A stretch of 64,000 nucleotides of DNA from Paenibacillus phytorum (GCF_013141715.1 NZ_WHOA01000095.1:41829-105828), one strand, 5' to 3'; positions 52,294-61,921 are shown, numbered from the stretch's first letter. The notes: generated by a model not told the origin, from the sequence alone. Numbers and translations: made by a program.

Positions 52294-54636
52294 CTAATGG
52301 TTTATAGCGATATTCCCATAAAGGTCTTTCATTATGTAGTAAGATTTCTTTAATCTTTCATGATACTGAGGCTTATCCCAGTCTTCCCATTGATACCGAT
52401 ACATATCGGAGGAATGGATCTTTCTTTCTATTGCATTCGGATAAGTGGATGTGATCACAAGCCCTCCAGGACCCTCTTTTTGTTGTGCTCCATCCGTTTT
52501 ATAGGTTACAATCGCCATCTTCATTTCTTTTATGGTTTCTGACGCTGACGGTCCTTTTTCCCAGATGTCCCCGGTAATCTCGTGTTTGCTTGGATCTCTA
52601 AAATTAAGTAATTGCCAAGGAATCCTCAATTCCAATACACGATCCTTAAAATTTAGAGCTACATCCGTTAACGAATTAAAGTTCGAATGATTCGGGTTTC
52701 CGTCCCCTGTTCTCAGCACCCCTGTTTCGTAGCTTTCCAATGGTAAATCAATCGTCCTCCCGTTTACATTGGGGATCGTCAAGGGTCTGTTTAGAACTAA
52801 CTGCATCGTATGGAAAATGCCATTATCCTTATTCTTAGCATAGTCCAACTTAGGCATCATATTTAACGTATGTCCGTAGGTAAAATAATTCGTATCATAG
52901 TAGCTGTCTACCCAGATTCTTGATGATTTATCTCCCTTCAGGTCAATAACAAAGTCAATCCCCTCTTCAGTAGAGAGGTCGGAACCACCTGGAATCCGAT
53001 GTTGGCCTTGATCAGGAATTGTATTGAGCAAGAGCATCGTATTCACTTTTGACCATTCTAACGGCTTGCCGTTGTCCATGTAATTCAAGCGAAAGTAAAC
53101 ATAGCTTTCATCACTAGTGACGAAAAATTGCTTCAAGCGTGCCTGCTCATCATCTTGATTACCTGAGGTGCTTGTGGAGGAATCGGCCACTTTTATCGGA
53201 TTGATTTTACGGAAATCCCAGTCGCTAGTCTCACCGTCCACATAAATCGGCTTATCAGCTGGGCCTGCATCAAAACTAAGCAGCCCGAAACGCTGCTCTC
53301 CGGTCTGTACATTGGACCAGAAAGGACGGCGGTCGCTATTATCCAGTTCCGTAGTATTCCAAGTTCGCTTAAACCATTCATCCTGCCAGCTAAAGAGAAG
53401 TCCCCCAGCCAAGCCTTCACGGGTCATATCCTCAAATAATTTCGCGTCAATATTCCCTTGTTCCGTCTCATCATGATTCCCTTGATTCCATCCACTTATA
53501 TTTCGATGGGCCATCCCTCGGGAAGAAGGCACGCCAAATTCAGCAACCAGAACGGGAATTTGATGATTTTGTTTCAGGTCCTTTAAATATCCGGCGTAAC
53601 TATTCTTCTCACCGCGAAAATCGATGTAATTTGTATATTTAGGTTCATAATTAAGAAAATCGGGGTAATAGGGATACACGTGATAGGATGCGAAATATCC
53701 CCCTTTATAACTCGGATTTTCTTTAATGAGATTCGGGTTTATGACAGCCATATCTTCTGTTTCCAAAGGTTCCGTGGGGTGTTTCATCAAATCGGTTGTT
53801 ACCCAGTTAGTGAAGCTGATTGGTCTTTGCCACTGATAACGATCTGATTCATAGACGGCGATTGACTCCATTTTATCCGCGAGCCAGATCTCAAAAGGTT
53901 GTGCATTTTCTGTCCTAAAATATTTTCCGTTATAATTCTCCATGCCCTTATGCTTGTTGTTAGTGGAGTCGACTACTGTCGGGTCCCACTCAACACCCAA
54001 GATCCAGCCTACGACATAAGGGGAGACATCTGCTTTGTATGCACCGGCGGCATGCCCCGCCCTTTCAGGCAGATTGATTTGTCCATGAATGACATCCACT
54101 ACATTCTGCATTTCTTTCTTAAAGTCATCCGCTGTATGACCGATAAATACATCCTTCGTCGCAACCATATCCTCTTCATCGACCCATATGCCATGAAACA
54201 AATAAATGGGATGGCTCGCTTTCGAATTGTACTCTAGCAAAGCCTCGTAAAATGCTGGTGGATGCAAGGTGTAAATCCTTATGGAATTTACATTCATATC
54301 CCCCATTTGTTTGAACCATCGCAAGTAATCAGCCTTGGCAATCCCCATTTCCCCAGGGAATAATCCCGGTTTGGTAGCCCCTAAATTCACACCTTTAATC
54401 AGCATATCCTGCCACTCGCCATTATGGTTAATCTGTATGTAGGAACCCCCGACTTTAGCGGGGACTTTAACTCCATCTATGGTTACTGGTGTTATCGTCG
54501 ATACTGGCGGAACAGATGTTTCCGGTGTCATAGGCGCTGCATCTTTATCTCCTCGCTGCACAATATAAGCAAGAACCCCCAGCACAAGAACCAACAATAT
54601 GACTACCAGTGCATTTCTTCCTTTAAACAACCCCAT
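52294..54636 (-). CDS. Membrane-anchored clan GH-A glycoside hydrolase-like protein
   Basis: A 780-residue protein with one membrane anchor (residues 9-26), a TIM barrel at about 70-440 and a C-terminal DOMON/CBM9-like beta domain at about 460-745. The catalytic pair of clan GH-A is recognisable: acid/base E216 in GWILGVEWDP and nucleophile E366 in PVLVAEFGVPSS. The C-terminal domain has the pattern DGETSDWDFRKI then FFVTSDESYVYFRLNY. Its place as the last gene after a GT2 synthase suggests that it trims or releases the polymer outside the cell. No cytosolic partner is needed. It is separated from GT2 by 51 bp. Confidence 0.9.
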   Translation of the reverse strand: MGLFKGRNALVVILLVLVLGVLAYIVQRGDKDAAPMTPETSVPPVSTITPVTIDGVKVPAKVGGSYIQINHNGEWQDMLIKGVNLGATKPGLFPGEMGIAKADYLRWFKQMGDMNVNSIRIYTLHPPAFYEALLEYNSKASHPIYLFHGIWVDEEDMVATKDVFIGHTADDFKKEMQNVVDVIHGQINLPERAGHAAGAYKADVSPYVVGWILGVEWDPTVVDSTNNKHKGMENYNGKYFRTENAQPFEIWLADKMESIAVYESDRYQWQRPISFTNWVTTDLMKHPTEPLETEDMAVINPNLIKENPSYKGGYFASYHVYPYYPDFLNYEPKYTNYIDFRGEKNSYAGYLKDLKQNHQIPVLVAEFGVPSSRGMAHRNISGWNQGNHDETEQGNIDAKLFEDMTREGLAGGLLFSWQDEWFKRTWNTTELDNSDRRPFWSNVQTGEQRFGLLSFDAGPADKPIYVDGETSDWDFRKINPIKVADSSTSTSGNQDDEQARLKQFFVTSDESYVYFRLNYMDNGKPLEWSKVNTMLLLNTIPDQGQHRIPGGSDLSTEEGIDFVIDLKGDKSSRIWVDSYYDTNYFTYGHTLNMMPKLDYAKNKDNGIFHTMQLVLNRPLTIPNVNGRTIDLPLESYETGVLRTGDGNPNHSNFNSLTDVALNFKDRVLELRIPWQLLNFRDPSKHEITGDIWEKGPSASETIKEMKMAIVTYKTDGAQQKEGPGGLVITSTYPNAIERKIHSSDMYRYQWEDWDKPQYHERLKKSYYIMKDLYGNIAINH

Positions 54637-54687
54637 ACCTAAACTTCCCCCTACTTTCTCTTTCGATCGTTCAACAAGCCCAGATAT

Positions 54688-56133
54688 CTATGATGAAACG
54701 CCCTTTCGCTTCATCTCGCCCCAACTCTGTTTTTTCCCCATTATCGCTGACATGAGTGCTTTTACCCGCCAATATGTCATAATCGGCCGATACCAAAACG
54801 CCTCCGACAAAGCAAAGAAAAATAAGCGATTGAGTTCGGATACCCGCTTATGTTTTCCTAGCCTCCACTCCTCAAGAAGCACGGAGCCCATGGACAGGAA
54901 TGACCCGTACATAACCATGAACAGAAGTAAAGCCAACGAATATTGAATATTGACTTCCCCCAAGATCCAACCGATTAATACGACAAGATAACCTATCATT
55001 TCAATGATAGGACCGAATAATTCTACAAAAAGGAAATACGGAATGGCGATTAATCCAATTCTCCCATATTTTGGATTGAAAGCCATTTTTCGGTGAGTCC
55101 ACAAGCTTTCGAATAACCCCCGGTGCCACCTTACCCGCTGGTTTCTCAATATTTTTATTTCCTCAGGCGCTTCGGTATAACACACTGGATCCGCGACGTA
55201 TTCAATTTTGGCTCCCCATTTATTCTCGATGTTCATTCTGTGAAGACGAACAACAAGCTCCATATCCTCGCCAATTGTTCCCAGCTTATAGCCGCCCGCT
55301 TGAATGACTCTTGCTGTTTTGAATACCCCGAATGCGCCGGAAATGATGAGAAGGAGATTATTTTTGCTCAATCCGATTCTCCCCATAAGGAAAGCGCGCA
55401 TATATTCGATTGTTTGCATAATGACCCAAGGATTCCTGGACAGCCTTATTTCCTTCATCTGCCCATGAACGATTGTGCTTCCGTTCGCAATCAGCACATT
55501 GCCTCCCGCAGCGAGAATTTCCTGTTCGGTATTTTCTATGATCGGCTTCATAATCTTGAGGAAAGAATCCGGTTCCAATACGGTATCTCCGTCAATAGAA
55601 GCAAAATACGGATATTTAGAAAGATTAATACCCGCGTTCAACGCATCCGACTTTCCGCCATTCGCTTTGTCAACAAGCAATAATTGAGGATAAATTTCCG
55701 ACTTATAGACCGCTTTGATCGGTTTGGTTTCGATTCCGTTGCGTTTTTGAAATACTTTATCTTTCAAGGGTACCATTTTAAACCGTTCAATCATTTTTTG
55801 CAGAGTTTGGTCCTTAGATCCATCATTGACCACAATGACCTCATATTCGGGATAGTCCAATCGTCCGCTTCCTGTGACTAGTGACAGCACAGTACCGATA
55901 ATTCCCATCTCTTCATTGTAAGCCGGAACCAGAACTGATAAGGGGGGAGTGAACGCAGATTTTTTGACTTTCTTATAAGGCTCCACATTATGAAGGCCAC
56001 GTTCTCGCTTTAACCGATCGAAAGCCAGAAAGAAAAGGATAAAATAAAACAAACAAACGAATACAAGATAAAAAAAGATCACTAGATTCACGATCTGGAA
56101 GAGAAAAACAGCAAGATCCCAATAATTATTCAT
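54688..56133 (-). CDS. Processive family 2 glycosyltransferase (PgaC/NdvB-like)
   Basis: A 481-residue membrane enzyme, cytosolic catalytic domain between an N-terminal hydrophobic region (7-38) and four C-terminal segments. The processive D,D,D,Q(Q/R)xRW set is complete: VVNDGS (D104), SIDGDT (D181/D183), IGEDMEL (E289/D290) and NQRVRW (332-336). Such enzymes extend beta-linked polysaccharides such as poly-N-acetylglucosamine, hyaluronan or cellulose and export them. The gene overlaps the HEAT-repeat gene by eight bases. Control by the c-di-GMP-binding-type protein of the operon is likely. Confidence 0.94.
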   Translation of the reverse strand: MNNYWDLAVFLFQIVNLVIFFYLVFVCLFYFILFFLAFDRLKRERGLHNVEPYKKVKKSAFTPPLSVLVPAYNEEMGIIGTVLSLVTGSGRLDYPEYEVIVVNDGSKDQTLQKMIERFKMVPLKDKVFQKRNGIETKPIKAVYKSEIYPQLLLVDKANGGKSDALNAGINLSKYPYFASIDGDTVLEPDSFLKIMKPIIENTEQEILAAGGNVLIANGSTIVHGQMKEIRLSRNPWVIMQTIEYMRAFLMGRIGLSKNNLLLIISGAFGVFKTARVIQAGGYKLGTIGEDMELVVRLHRMNIENKWGAKIEYVADPVCYTEAPEEIKILRNQRVRWHRGLFESLWTHRKMAFNPKYGRIGLIAIPYFLFVELFGPIIEMIGYLVVLIGWILGEVNIQYSLALLLFMVMYGSFLSMGSVLLEEWRLGKHKRVSELNRLFFFALSEAFWYRPIMTYWRVKALMSAIMGKKQSWGEMKRKGVSS

Positions 56134-57217
56134 AATCTATGCTCCTCTCTAACCATTCCTTAGCAATGTTTCTGGCATAACTGTCAGGGTGTGTCGTGGT
56201 AATAGAGAGAAGGATATCTCTTCCATTCTTGTATTTTCGAATGGCTTTAGCAGCCTCTGATCTTATGACATAGCTTCTATCGCTGATGAACTGCTCTAGG
56301 TACTGCAAAAAACGTTCTGTTTTGATATTCCCCATGAGCCTGACATACATCAGTTTTTCCCCCGTGTACTGCGGGCTCTGCCATTCTCCCCTTTGGGACT
56401 GCTCATCAATAATCTGCGTAATTACGTCAGGAGAGCTAATATAACCAAGGCTCGCAATTGTTTTGGTTGCCCGCACCCTCTTCTCCTGATCGGTTGCATT
56501 CAACAAGCTTTCCAACAATTCTTGAAGTTTCAACGAGCGGAAATTTTTATCTCTAAGTACATCTATCATACTTAACTGCCATTCATAAGGGAGATCATAA
56601 AAAATATCTACATAGCTCTCGAAATTATCTGTAGTAATAACCAGGCTAATCATCTCGTTTAACAGAAAAGGAGGAAGCCCCTTCGATTCCTTGAACAGGT
56701 CCTGAAGATGGACGTATCCGAAATCGGCCAAAAGGAGATAAATCTGATATCTCTCTTCCGATGAACACTTCTTGCTCTTGAGCAGCTTCAATAAGTCGTC
56801 CTGCATCCTATCAATCTTAAAAAGATCGATGAAATACAGCGTATTCATTCGGGTACTCCATTTGGAATGAAAAAGCCTTTTTCTGTACCACGGAACAAAA
56901 TATTCCTCGACAAACGGTTTTACCGGATTAAAACTAGGCTCGATTTTGAAATTACTCAGATAATCGCCGAAAAAGTCTTCAAGGGCTTCAAACTGATAAA
57001 GTTCAATTGGGCGACACCGACGGCTTATTAAGGAATAATTCCTCTTCCCAGCGACAAAGTATTCTTGGAGCTCGTTCATGATCTGTTCCAGCCATGCCTT
57101 TTTCCGTTTCTGAAACAGGTTGGTCCTTATTTTTCTCAAAACCAAATATATATAAACAAAGCATAGCAGCAGAAAGAAAACGACCGTGAGTACCATGACA
57201 GTGAAGAGATTAATCAT
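56126..57217 (-). CDS. Membrane-anchored HEAT-repeat protein
   Basis: A 363-residue protein with one membrane segment (residues 5-27) and a cytosolic helical-repeat region. Repeats of HEAT type are clearest in the C-terminal half: KRVRATKTIASLGYIS, IRSEAAKAIRKYKNG and YARNIAKEWLERSIDYE. HEAT repeats serve as scaffolds. It lies between the signalling protein and the synthase, overlapping both genes (ATGA at 57214-57217; eight bases at 56126-56133), so it probably links one to the other. No exact family name is known to me. Confidence 0.82.
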   Translation of the reverse strand: MINLFTVMVLTVVFFLLLCFVYIYLVLRKIRTNLFQKRKKAWLEQIMNELQEYFVAGKRNYSLISRRCRPIELYQFEALEDFFGDYLSNFKIEPSFNPVKPFVEEYFVPWYRKRLFHSKWSTRMNTLYFIDLFKIDRMQDDLLKLLKSKKCSSEERYQIYLLLADFGYVHLQDLFKESKGLPPFLLNEMISLVITTDNFESYVDIFYDLPYEWQLSMIDVLRDKNFRSLKLQELLESLLNATDQEKRVRATKTIASLGYISSPDVITQIIDEQSQRGEWQSPQYTGEKLMYVRLMGNIKTERFLQYLEQFISDRSYVIRSEAAKAIRKYKNGRDILLSITTTHPDSYARNIAKEWLERSIDYE

Positions 57218-58566
57218 CGCGTCCCCCGGATTAATCGTCTTATTCGGGCGCGCAGCTCTTTAATGCTGAATGGCTTGACCATATAATCATTGGCGCCTCT
57301 TTGAATCGCCATTGAGATTTCCTCTTCGGAATCCCTGCTGGTTAACATCATGCACAAATACCTGCGTCGGTCGTATTGCGTGCGGATCTTCTGCAGAACC
57401 TCCAAACCATCCATCTTAGGCATGATTCTGTCAATAATGAGAAGAAATCGTTCATTCTGGCGATGCCAAGGGTCGTTGAAAAATTCCTCTCCGTCCGGAT
57501 ACGCTCTAATCTCTACCTCAAAATCTTGATCCGCGATATCCTCTAATTGATGCTTCAACATTTCACGAATTAACCTGTCGTCATCAATAATTCCGACTTT
57601 CAGCTTCCTCAATGTGATGGAGGTGAAAGTCGCCGTCCCGTCCATAACCCACGCTTTCCTGTCGGCAACAGCCTTATCCTTCGGAAAAGGCATCAGTGTT
57701 AAACATTGTTCTATGGTCTGTAAGGGATCCATAAAGTCCAACACCCTGGCCGAGAAGGTACCGCTGATCTCTCCTGCTGTTGTCTGGAAACGGAGCTGAG
57801 CAAATCTTTCGATCAACCGGTACATTAATTTCATGGCGTCTTCTTTGACTGTTTTCGGAAGAACGAGAACAAATCCTTCTCTATGAAATCGATATAAGGA
57901 ATCCGCAGGTCGGATGCTATTTTGGATAAATTCCCCTAGTTCCTTCACCAACTGATGTCCTATAGCATAGCCATACGTTTCCTGAACGATAGGGAGATCA
58001 TCCACCTGTACATAGACCATTGCGAACGGCTCATGGGAGCGTTTCAAATCATTAAGTTGATGCTCGACTTCTTGTTGAAGATTATTGTAATTATTTATTC
58101 CGGTCATCGGATCAATAAGAATCTGATCTAAGATTCGGTTTCGTTTCCTCAAGTTTCTGATCACCCTTGTGACTAATTCAACGGGTTCAACGCGGGAACC
58201 TATAACATCATCTGCCAAGGCCATACATGCGTAACGCAGCTTCAAATCTTCCTTATCCAAAGATATCAGGATCGGAACATGGTTATCTTGACACAGTTGA
58301 ACGAATCCATTTAATACATGAACGCCATCATCTGCTATAAGGCTTGCGTTAATAATGACATAATCAGGGTATAACTGATAGAAGAGTTCCGCTGCTTTCG
58401 GCTGGTTATCCGATTCGAAAATAACCATCCCGTTTTCTTTCTCCAGATGTTCTTTGTAAAAGGAAAGAAATTCTGGGTCATCATTAAGAACTAGTAAAAG
58501 AGGCTGGTTTTCAAATGTTGAATGACTACGGTCTTTTGCTTCATAATTTAGGTTGACATCATTCAT
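57214..58566 (-). CDS. REC-degenerate GGDEF-REC signalling protein, probable c-di-GMP receptor
   Basis: A 450-residue protein. An N-terminal receiver (20-135) has lost its phospho-acceptor (N73 in VIINASLI) and conserved Lys. Residues 148-310 form a GGDEF domain whose active site is HREGF (228-232) in place of GGDEF, so it cannot make c-di-GMP; yet RPAD (219-222) keeps the RxxD inhibitory-site pattern. The C-terminal receiver (322-448) is intact: DDD 328-330, D379 in LLIIDRIMP and K431 in YMVKPF. It is first in an operon with HEAT, GT2 and hydrolase genes. By analogy with YdaK of Bacillus subtilis it should bind c-di-GMP and switch on polymer synthesis; the intact REC adds a phosphorylation input. 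Confidence 0.9.
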   Translation of the reverse strand: MNDVNLNYEAKDRSHSTFENQPLLLVLNDDPEFLSFYKEHLEKENGMVIFESDNQPKAAELFYQLYPDYVIINASLIADDGVHVLNGFVQLCQDNHVPILISLDKEDLKLRYACMALADDVIGSRVEPVELVTRVIRNLRKRNRILDQILIDPMTGINNYNNLQQEVEHQLNDLKRSHEPFAMVYVQVDDLPIVQETYGYAIGHQLVKELGEFIQNSIRPADSLYRFHREGFVLVLPKTVKEDAMKLMYRLIERFAQLRFQTTAGEISGTFSARVLDFMDPLQTIEQCLTLMPFPKDKAVADRKAWVMDGTATFTSITLRKLKVGIIDDDRLIREMLKHQLEDIADQDFEVEIRAYPDGEEFFNDPWHRQNERFLLIIDRIMPKMDGLEVLQKIRTQYDRRRYLCMMLTSRDSEEEISMAIQRGANDYMVKPFSIKELRARIRRLIRGTR

Positions 58567-58886
58567 GTTTCATTGACTCCTTGACTGGCTCATAATTTTC
58601 TCCTAAATACGAAGTACTGTACGATAAATTTATGCCTACAAATTTGGAAAGCGGTAAATTTCTCCGACGCTGCTACTCGTTCACGGTCAACCCGAACGTA
58701 GTCCTTTAGAACTATTATAACCTATAGAAATGTCGAAAAATAGTGAATTTTGCATAAGTCTCGCAAAAAAATGACGTTAAAGAAATTTGCTGTGCTGCAA
58801 GTTCCTTCCACCAGTATGATTCGATTTTTCATAAAAAAAGCCTTCGGCTCAGGGAATCCATCCCTTTAGCCGAAGGCTTTCTTACT
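58567..58886. other. Promoter region of the polysaccharide operon and terminator of the ABC operon
   Basis: On the minus strand a consensus TATAAT lies at 58714-58719 without a clear -35 box; 147 bp of leader follow before ATG 58566, with an AAATTT-N10-AAATTT inverted repeat near 58650. The shared hairpin at 58837-58880 ends the downstream ABC operon. No reading frame is supported. Confidence 0.6.
58837..58880. terminator. Terminator of the PF04392-type ABC operon
   Basis: AAAGCCTTCGGCT and AGCCGAAGGCTTT form a perfect 13-bp stem; on the minus strand it is followed by T7. Confidence 0.93.
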
Positions 58887-59681
58887 TTAACCCAGCACCA
58901 CGCGGTCATCCGACAGCTTGTTGCCGCTGATGTGCTCGAACTCACCGAGCAGCTGCTCCACGGTGAGGTCCTTCTTCCGTTCCTCGCTCACATCAAGGAT
59001 GATGCGGCCTTTATCCATCATGATCAGGCGGTTGCCGAGACGAATCGCCTGCTCCATGTTGTGCGTGACCATCAAGGTGGTCAGCTTCATTTCGCGCACG
59101 ATGTCCTCGGTCAATCGTGTGATGAGCTCCGCACGCGAAGGGTCCAGCGCGGCGGTGTGCTCATCAAGCAGCAGAATCTGCGGCTTGGTGAACGTCGCCA
59201 TCAGCAAGCTGAGGGCTTGACGCTCTCCGCCGGAGAGCAGGCCCACCTTCGCGCGCAGACGGCCCTCCAGGCCGATGCCGAGGCGCTGCAGCTGTTCCAG
59301 GAACAGCGCGCGCTTGCGCGCGGTGACGCCGAAGCTTAGCCCGCGCTTCTTGCCGCGGGCATACGCCATGGCGAGATTCTCCTCGATGGTCATTCGAGGA
59401 GCGGTCCCCGCCATGGGGTCTTGAAAGACGCGGCCAACCCAGCGGCTGCGCTCGTATTCCGGCAGGTGGTGGATGACCTCGCCGCCGATACGCACTTCGC
59501 CGGCATCCGGCGTCATGACGCCGGAGATGATGTTCATCAGCGTCGATTTACCGGCGCCGTTACTGCCGATGACCGTGACGAAGTCACCGGGCTTGAGGTT
59601 CAAGTTAATACCGATTAGCGCGATTTTTTCATCCGCTGAACCGGGGTTAAATAGCTTAGAAACGTTCGAGAGCTGAAGCAT
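58887..59681 (-). CDS. ABC transporter ATP-binding protein (PF04392-associated)
   Basis: A 264-residue ATPase. Walker A is IGSNGAGKSTLMN (residues 38-50), the signature LSGGERQAL is near 148, Walker B LLLDEHTAALDP near 168, and the H-loop VTHNMEQ near 203. It powers the importer formed with the permease at 59681-60595, whose stop shares a base with this start, and the binding lipoprotein at 60666-61721. The system family includes TrpXYZ-like amino-acid importers, but no T-box is found here, so the ligand is open. Confidence 0.95.
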   Translation of the reverse strand: MLQLSNVSKLFNPGSADEKIALIGINLNLKPGDFVTVIGSNGAGKSTLMNIISGVMTPDAGEVRIGGEVIHHLPEYERSRWVGRVFQDPMAGTAPRMTIEENLAMAYARGKKRGLSFGVTARKRALFLEQLQRLGIGLEGRLRAKVGLLSGGERQALSLLMATFTKPQILLLDEHTAALDPSRAELITRLTEDIVREMKLTTLMVTHNMEQAIRLGNRLIMMDKGRIILDVSEERKKDLTVEQLLGEFEHISGNKLSDDRVVLG

Positions 59682-60595
59682 TAACGATCACCTCCCTTGT
59701 TCATTTTCACAGCAAGGGCGATGAGTTCAGCCGAACGCCTTTTCGCTGTTGCTTTTTGCTTAATAGCTCGCTGCACGGAAGGAAGAACGAGCGCGACAAT
59801 AACGATAATCGCGGTAATAAGCTTCAAGTCTGATGCTTTTAGCCATTCGACTCGCAGGGCCAATGCGACAACTATACGGTACACGATGGAACCGAGTACA
59901 GCAGCCAATGTCGCTTGAAATACCGTCCGAGCACCAAAAATCGCTTCCCCAATAATAACGGAAGCCAGTCCAATGACGATCATCCCGATCCCCATCGAGA
60001 TGTCAGCGAAGCCCGACTGCTGCGCGATGAGAGCTCCAGATAGTGCTACTAATCCGTTGGATAAGCTAACGCCTAAAATAGTGGTTCTGTCTGTGTTCGC
60101 TCCGAAGCTGCGAATCATTCGCGCATTATCACCCGTCGCTCGCAGAGCAAGTCCCAAATCCGTATGCAGGAACGCATCCAGCAGCAATTTGAACACGATG
60201 ACAATAATAAGCACAACCGTAATCGGCGACATCGAAGTGAATATCGTATCGACATTGAGAAGTGAAATGTTAGGCTTGCCCATAATGCGCATATTAATGG
60301 AATACAAGGCAATCATCATAAGAATCCCTGATAAAAGCCCATTAATTTTACCCTTCGTATGGAGCAGTCCTGTACAAGCTCCAGCCACAAGCCCGGCTGC
60401 AAAAGCAGCCAAACAAGCTAGCAGCGGCGAATAGCCATTAGCAATCATGATAGCTGCAACAGCTCCGCCTGTTGTAAAACTCCCGTCTACCGTTAGATCT
60501 GGGAAATCGAGGATGCGGAACGTGATATAAACACCAAGCGCCATCAGCGCATAGAGAAGACCTAGCTCGACGGCACCATTCATTGAATCCATCAT
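59681..60595 (-). CDS. ABC transporter permease (PF04392-associated)
   Basis: A 304-residue permease with about eight hydrophobic segments, of the branched-chain-like BPD_transp_2 type: GLLYALMALGVYITFRILDFPDLTVDGS-like N-terminus (residues 12-39; key part DFPDLTVDGS) and GLVALSGALIAQQSGFADIS near 190. AGGAGGTT precedes the ATG. It is separated from the lipoprotein gene by a strong hairpin. Confidence 0.94.
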   Translation of the reverse strand: MMDSMNGAVELGLLYALMALGVYITFRILDFPDLTVDGSFTTGGAVAAIMIANGYSPLLACLAAFAAGLVAGACTGLLHTKGKINGLLSGILMMIALYSINMRIMGKPNISLLNVDTIFTSMSPITVVLIIVIVFKLLLDAFLHTDLGLALRATGDNARMIRSFGANTDRTTILGVSLSNGLVALSGALIAQQSGFADISMGIGMIVIGLASVIIGEAIFGARTVFQATLAAVLGSIVYRIVVALALRVEWLKASDLKLITAIIVIVALVLPSVQRAIKQKATAKRRSAELIALAVKMNKGGDR

Positions 60596-60616
60596 GTGAA
60601 TAACCTCCTACTTTGA

Positions 60617-60655
60617 AAAAAAGGGGTGAACGAAAGCGACGTTCACCCCTTTTGT
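60617..60655 (-). terminator. Intercistronic terminator between lipoprotein and permease genes
   Basis: AAAAGGGGTGAAC (60621-60633) and GTTCACCCCTTTT (60643-60655) pair perfectly; on the minus strand T7 follows. Partial read-through would keep permease and ATPase at lower level than the lipoprotein. Confidence 0.9.
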
Positions 60656-60665
60656 GTCTTAATCC

Positions 60666-61721
60666 TTACTGAATGATGTTTTTCTCTTTATCTTTTACTG
60701 CATTTTTCATAGCGTCTGTAACATCAATTCCTTGAGCTTTTGCTGCCTTCAGGTTTAAGATCAGATCCATTTTTTCAGGAACAGTCACTTTCATGTCTGC
60801 TGGTTTTTTACCATTCTTGAGAATGTCGACAGCCATTTGGCCAACTTGGTAGCCATGGTCATAATATTTGAAGCCTACTGTTGCAAAAGCACCCTTTTCC
60901 ACCGTATCGCGGTCACTGGAGAAGAAAGGAATGTGTTTATCATTTGCAATTTGAATGATTCCATCCACACCGCTAACGACCGTGTTATCAAGCGTAATCA
61001 AGAAAGCATCCGCGCGCCCAACGAGGGATTGTGCAGCTTGTTTTACTTCAGACGTATTGGTAACTGGCGCTTTAATGAGCTTAATGCCGTGTTTCGTTAA
61101 GGTTTGTTCTGCATTTTTGGCCATGATAACAGCGTTAGGCTCACCTTCGTTAATAACAAGACCAACTGTTTTCACTTTAGGCATGTTCGCAGCAACGAAA
61201 TCCATTAATTGCGCTACGGCCATTGGGTTCGTGTCTGAAGCTCCGGAAACATTACCGCCCGGCTTATCCACATTGCTAACAATTTTAGCTGCAAGCGGGT
61301 CTGTAACAGCTGCGAATAGAATTGGAGATTTCTTCACTTGCTGTACCAGAGCTTGTGCGGATGGTGTTGCGATACCAAGTACCAAATCGTAGTCGGCGGA
61401 AGCAATTTTTTGAGCAATGGATAAGTTATTCGGTTGATCGCCTTGCGCATTGTTGAAATCAACTTTCAAGTTGGTACCTTCCACGATACCGCCATCTTTA
61501 AGCGCTGCAAGGAAACCTTGACGTGTTGCATCCAGAGACGGATGTTCGACAATTTGTGAAATCGCGACTTTATAAGACTTTTGCGCGGCTGCCGTTGCTG
61601 CCGGAGTTGCTGAAGCCGCAGCGCTTGCTGCTGGAGCCGGAGCTGCCTTCTGCCCACAACCTGCTACGACCATAAGAGCTGCTGATAATACGAATGATAC
61701 GAGTGCTTTCTTTTTCAACAT
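60666..61721 (-). CDS. PF04392-family ABC transporter substrate-binding lipoprotein
   Basis: A 351-residue lipoprotein: basic start, hydrophobic core and lipobox VVAGC (Cys 22), followed by an Ala/Pro-rich linker of about 25 residues. The binding domain starts YKVAISQIVEHPSLDATRQG and holds GGNVSGASDTNP near residue 155 and PFFSSDRDTVEKGAFATVGF near 260, the typical pattern of the family. GAGAGGGG precedes the ATG. It is the first and most strongly expressed gene of its operon. Ligand unknown; relatives take up tryptophan or other small solutes. Confidence 0.95.
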   Translation of the reverse strand: MLKKKALVSFVLSAALMVVAGCGQKAAPAPAASAAASATPAATAAAQKSYKVAISQIVEHPSLDATRQGFLAALKDGGIVEGTNLKVDFNNAQGDQPNNLSIAQKIASADYDLVLGIATPSAQALVQQVKKSPILFAAVTDPLAAKIVSNVDKPGGNVSGASDTNPMAVAQLMDFVAANMPKVKTVGLVINEGEPNAVIMAKNAEQTLTKHGIKLIKAPVTNTSEVKQAAQSLVGRADAFLITLDNTVVSGVDGIIQIANDKHIPFFSSDRDTVEKGAFATVGFKYYDHGYQVGQMAVDILKNGKKPADMKVTVPEKMDLILNLKAAKAQGIDVTDAMKNAVKDKEKNIIQ

Positions 61722-61842
61722 AATTACCCCTCTCTAAGTTCCCATTTATCGCTTGGACTCATTGCTCACTCACCACTTTAACGCTTTCGCGGGACAAAGT
61801 TTGAGGATAGGAAATACCCAAGACTCCATATTAATTAACCAT

Positions 61843-61871
61843 AGTTTAAAGCGCTTACGGGTTTCCGTCAA
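61843..61871 (-). promoter_or_regulatory. Promoter of the PF04392-type operon with a cre-like site
   Basis: Minus strand TTGACG (61866-61871), 17-bp spacer, TAAACT (61843-61848). The cre-like TTAAAGCGCTTACG (61846-61859, 12 of 14 consensus positions) overlaps the -10 box, a placement that would repress. Confidence 0.55.
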
Positions 61872-61921
61872 TTGTTTTATCCGTATCAATATGTTTTCTG
61901 CCAACATCTGGAGTAGATTGC

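Noticed and set aside
61722..61921. Possible T-box before the PF04392-type ABC operon, as in TrpXYZ systems
   Set aside because: No TGGNACCGCG box, specifier stem or terminator is visible in the leader.
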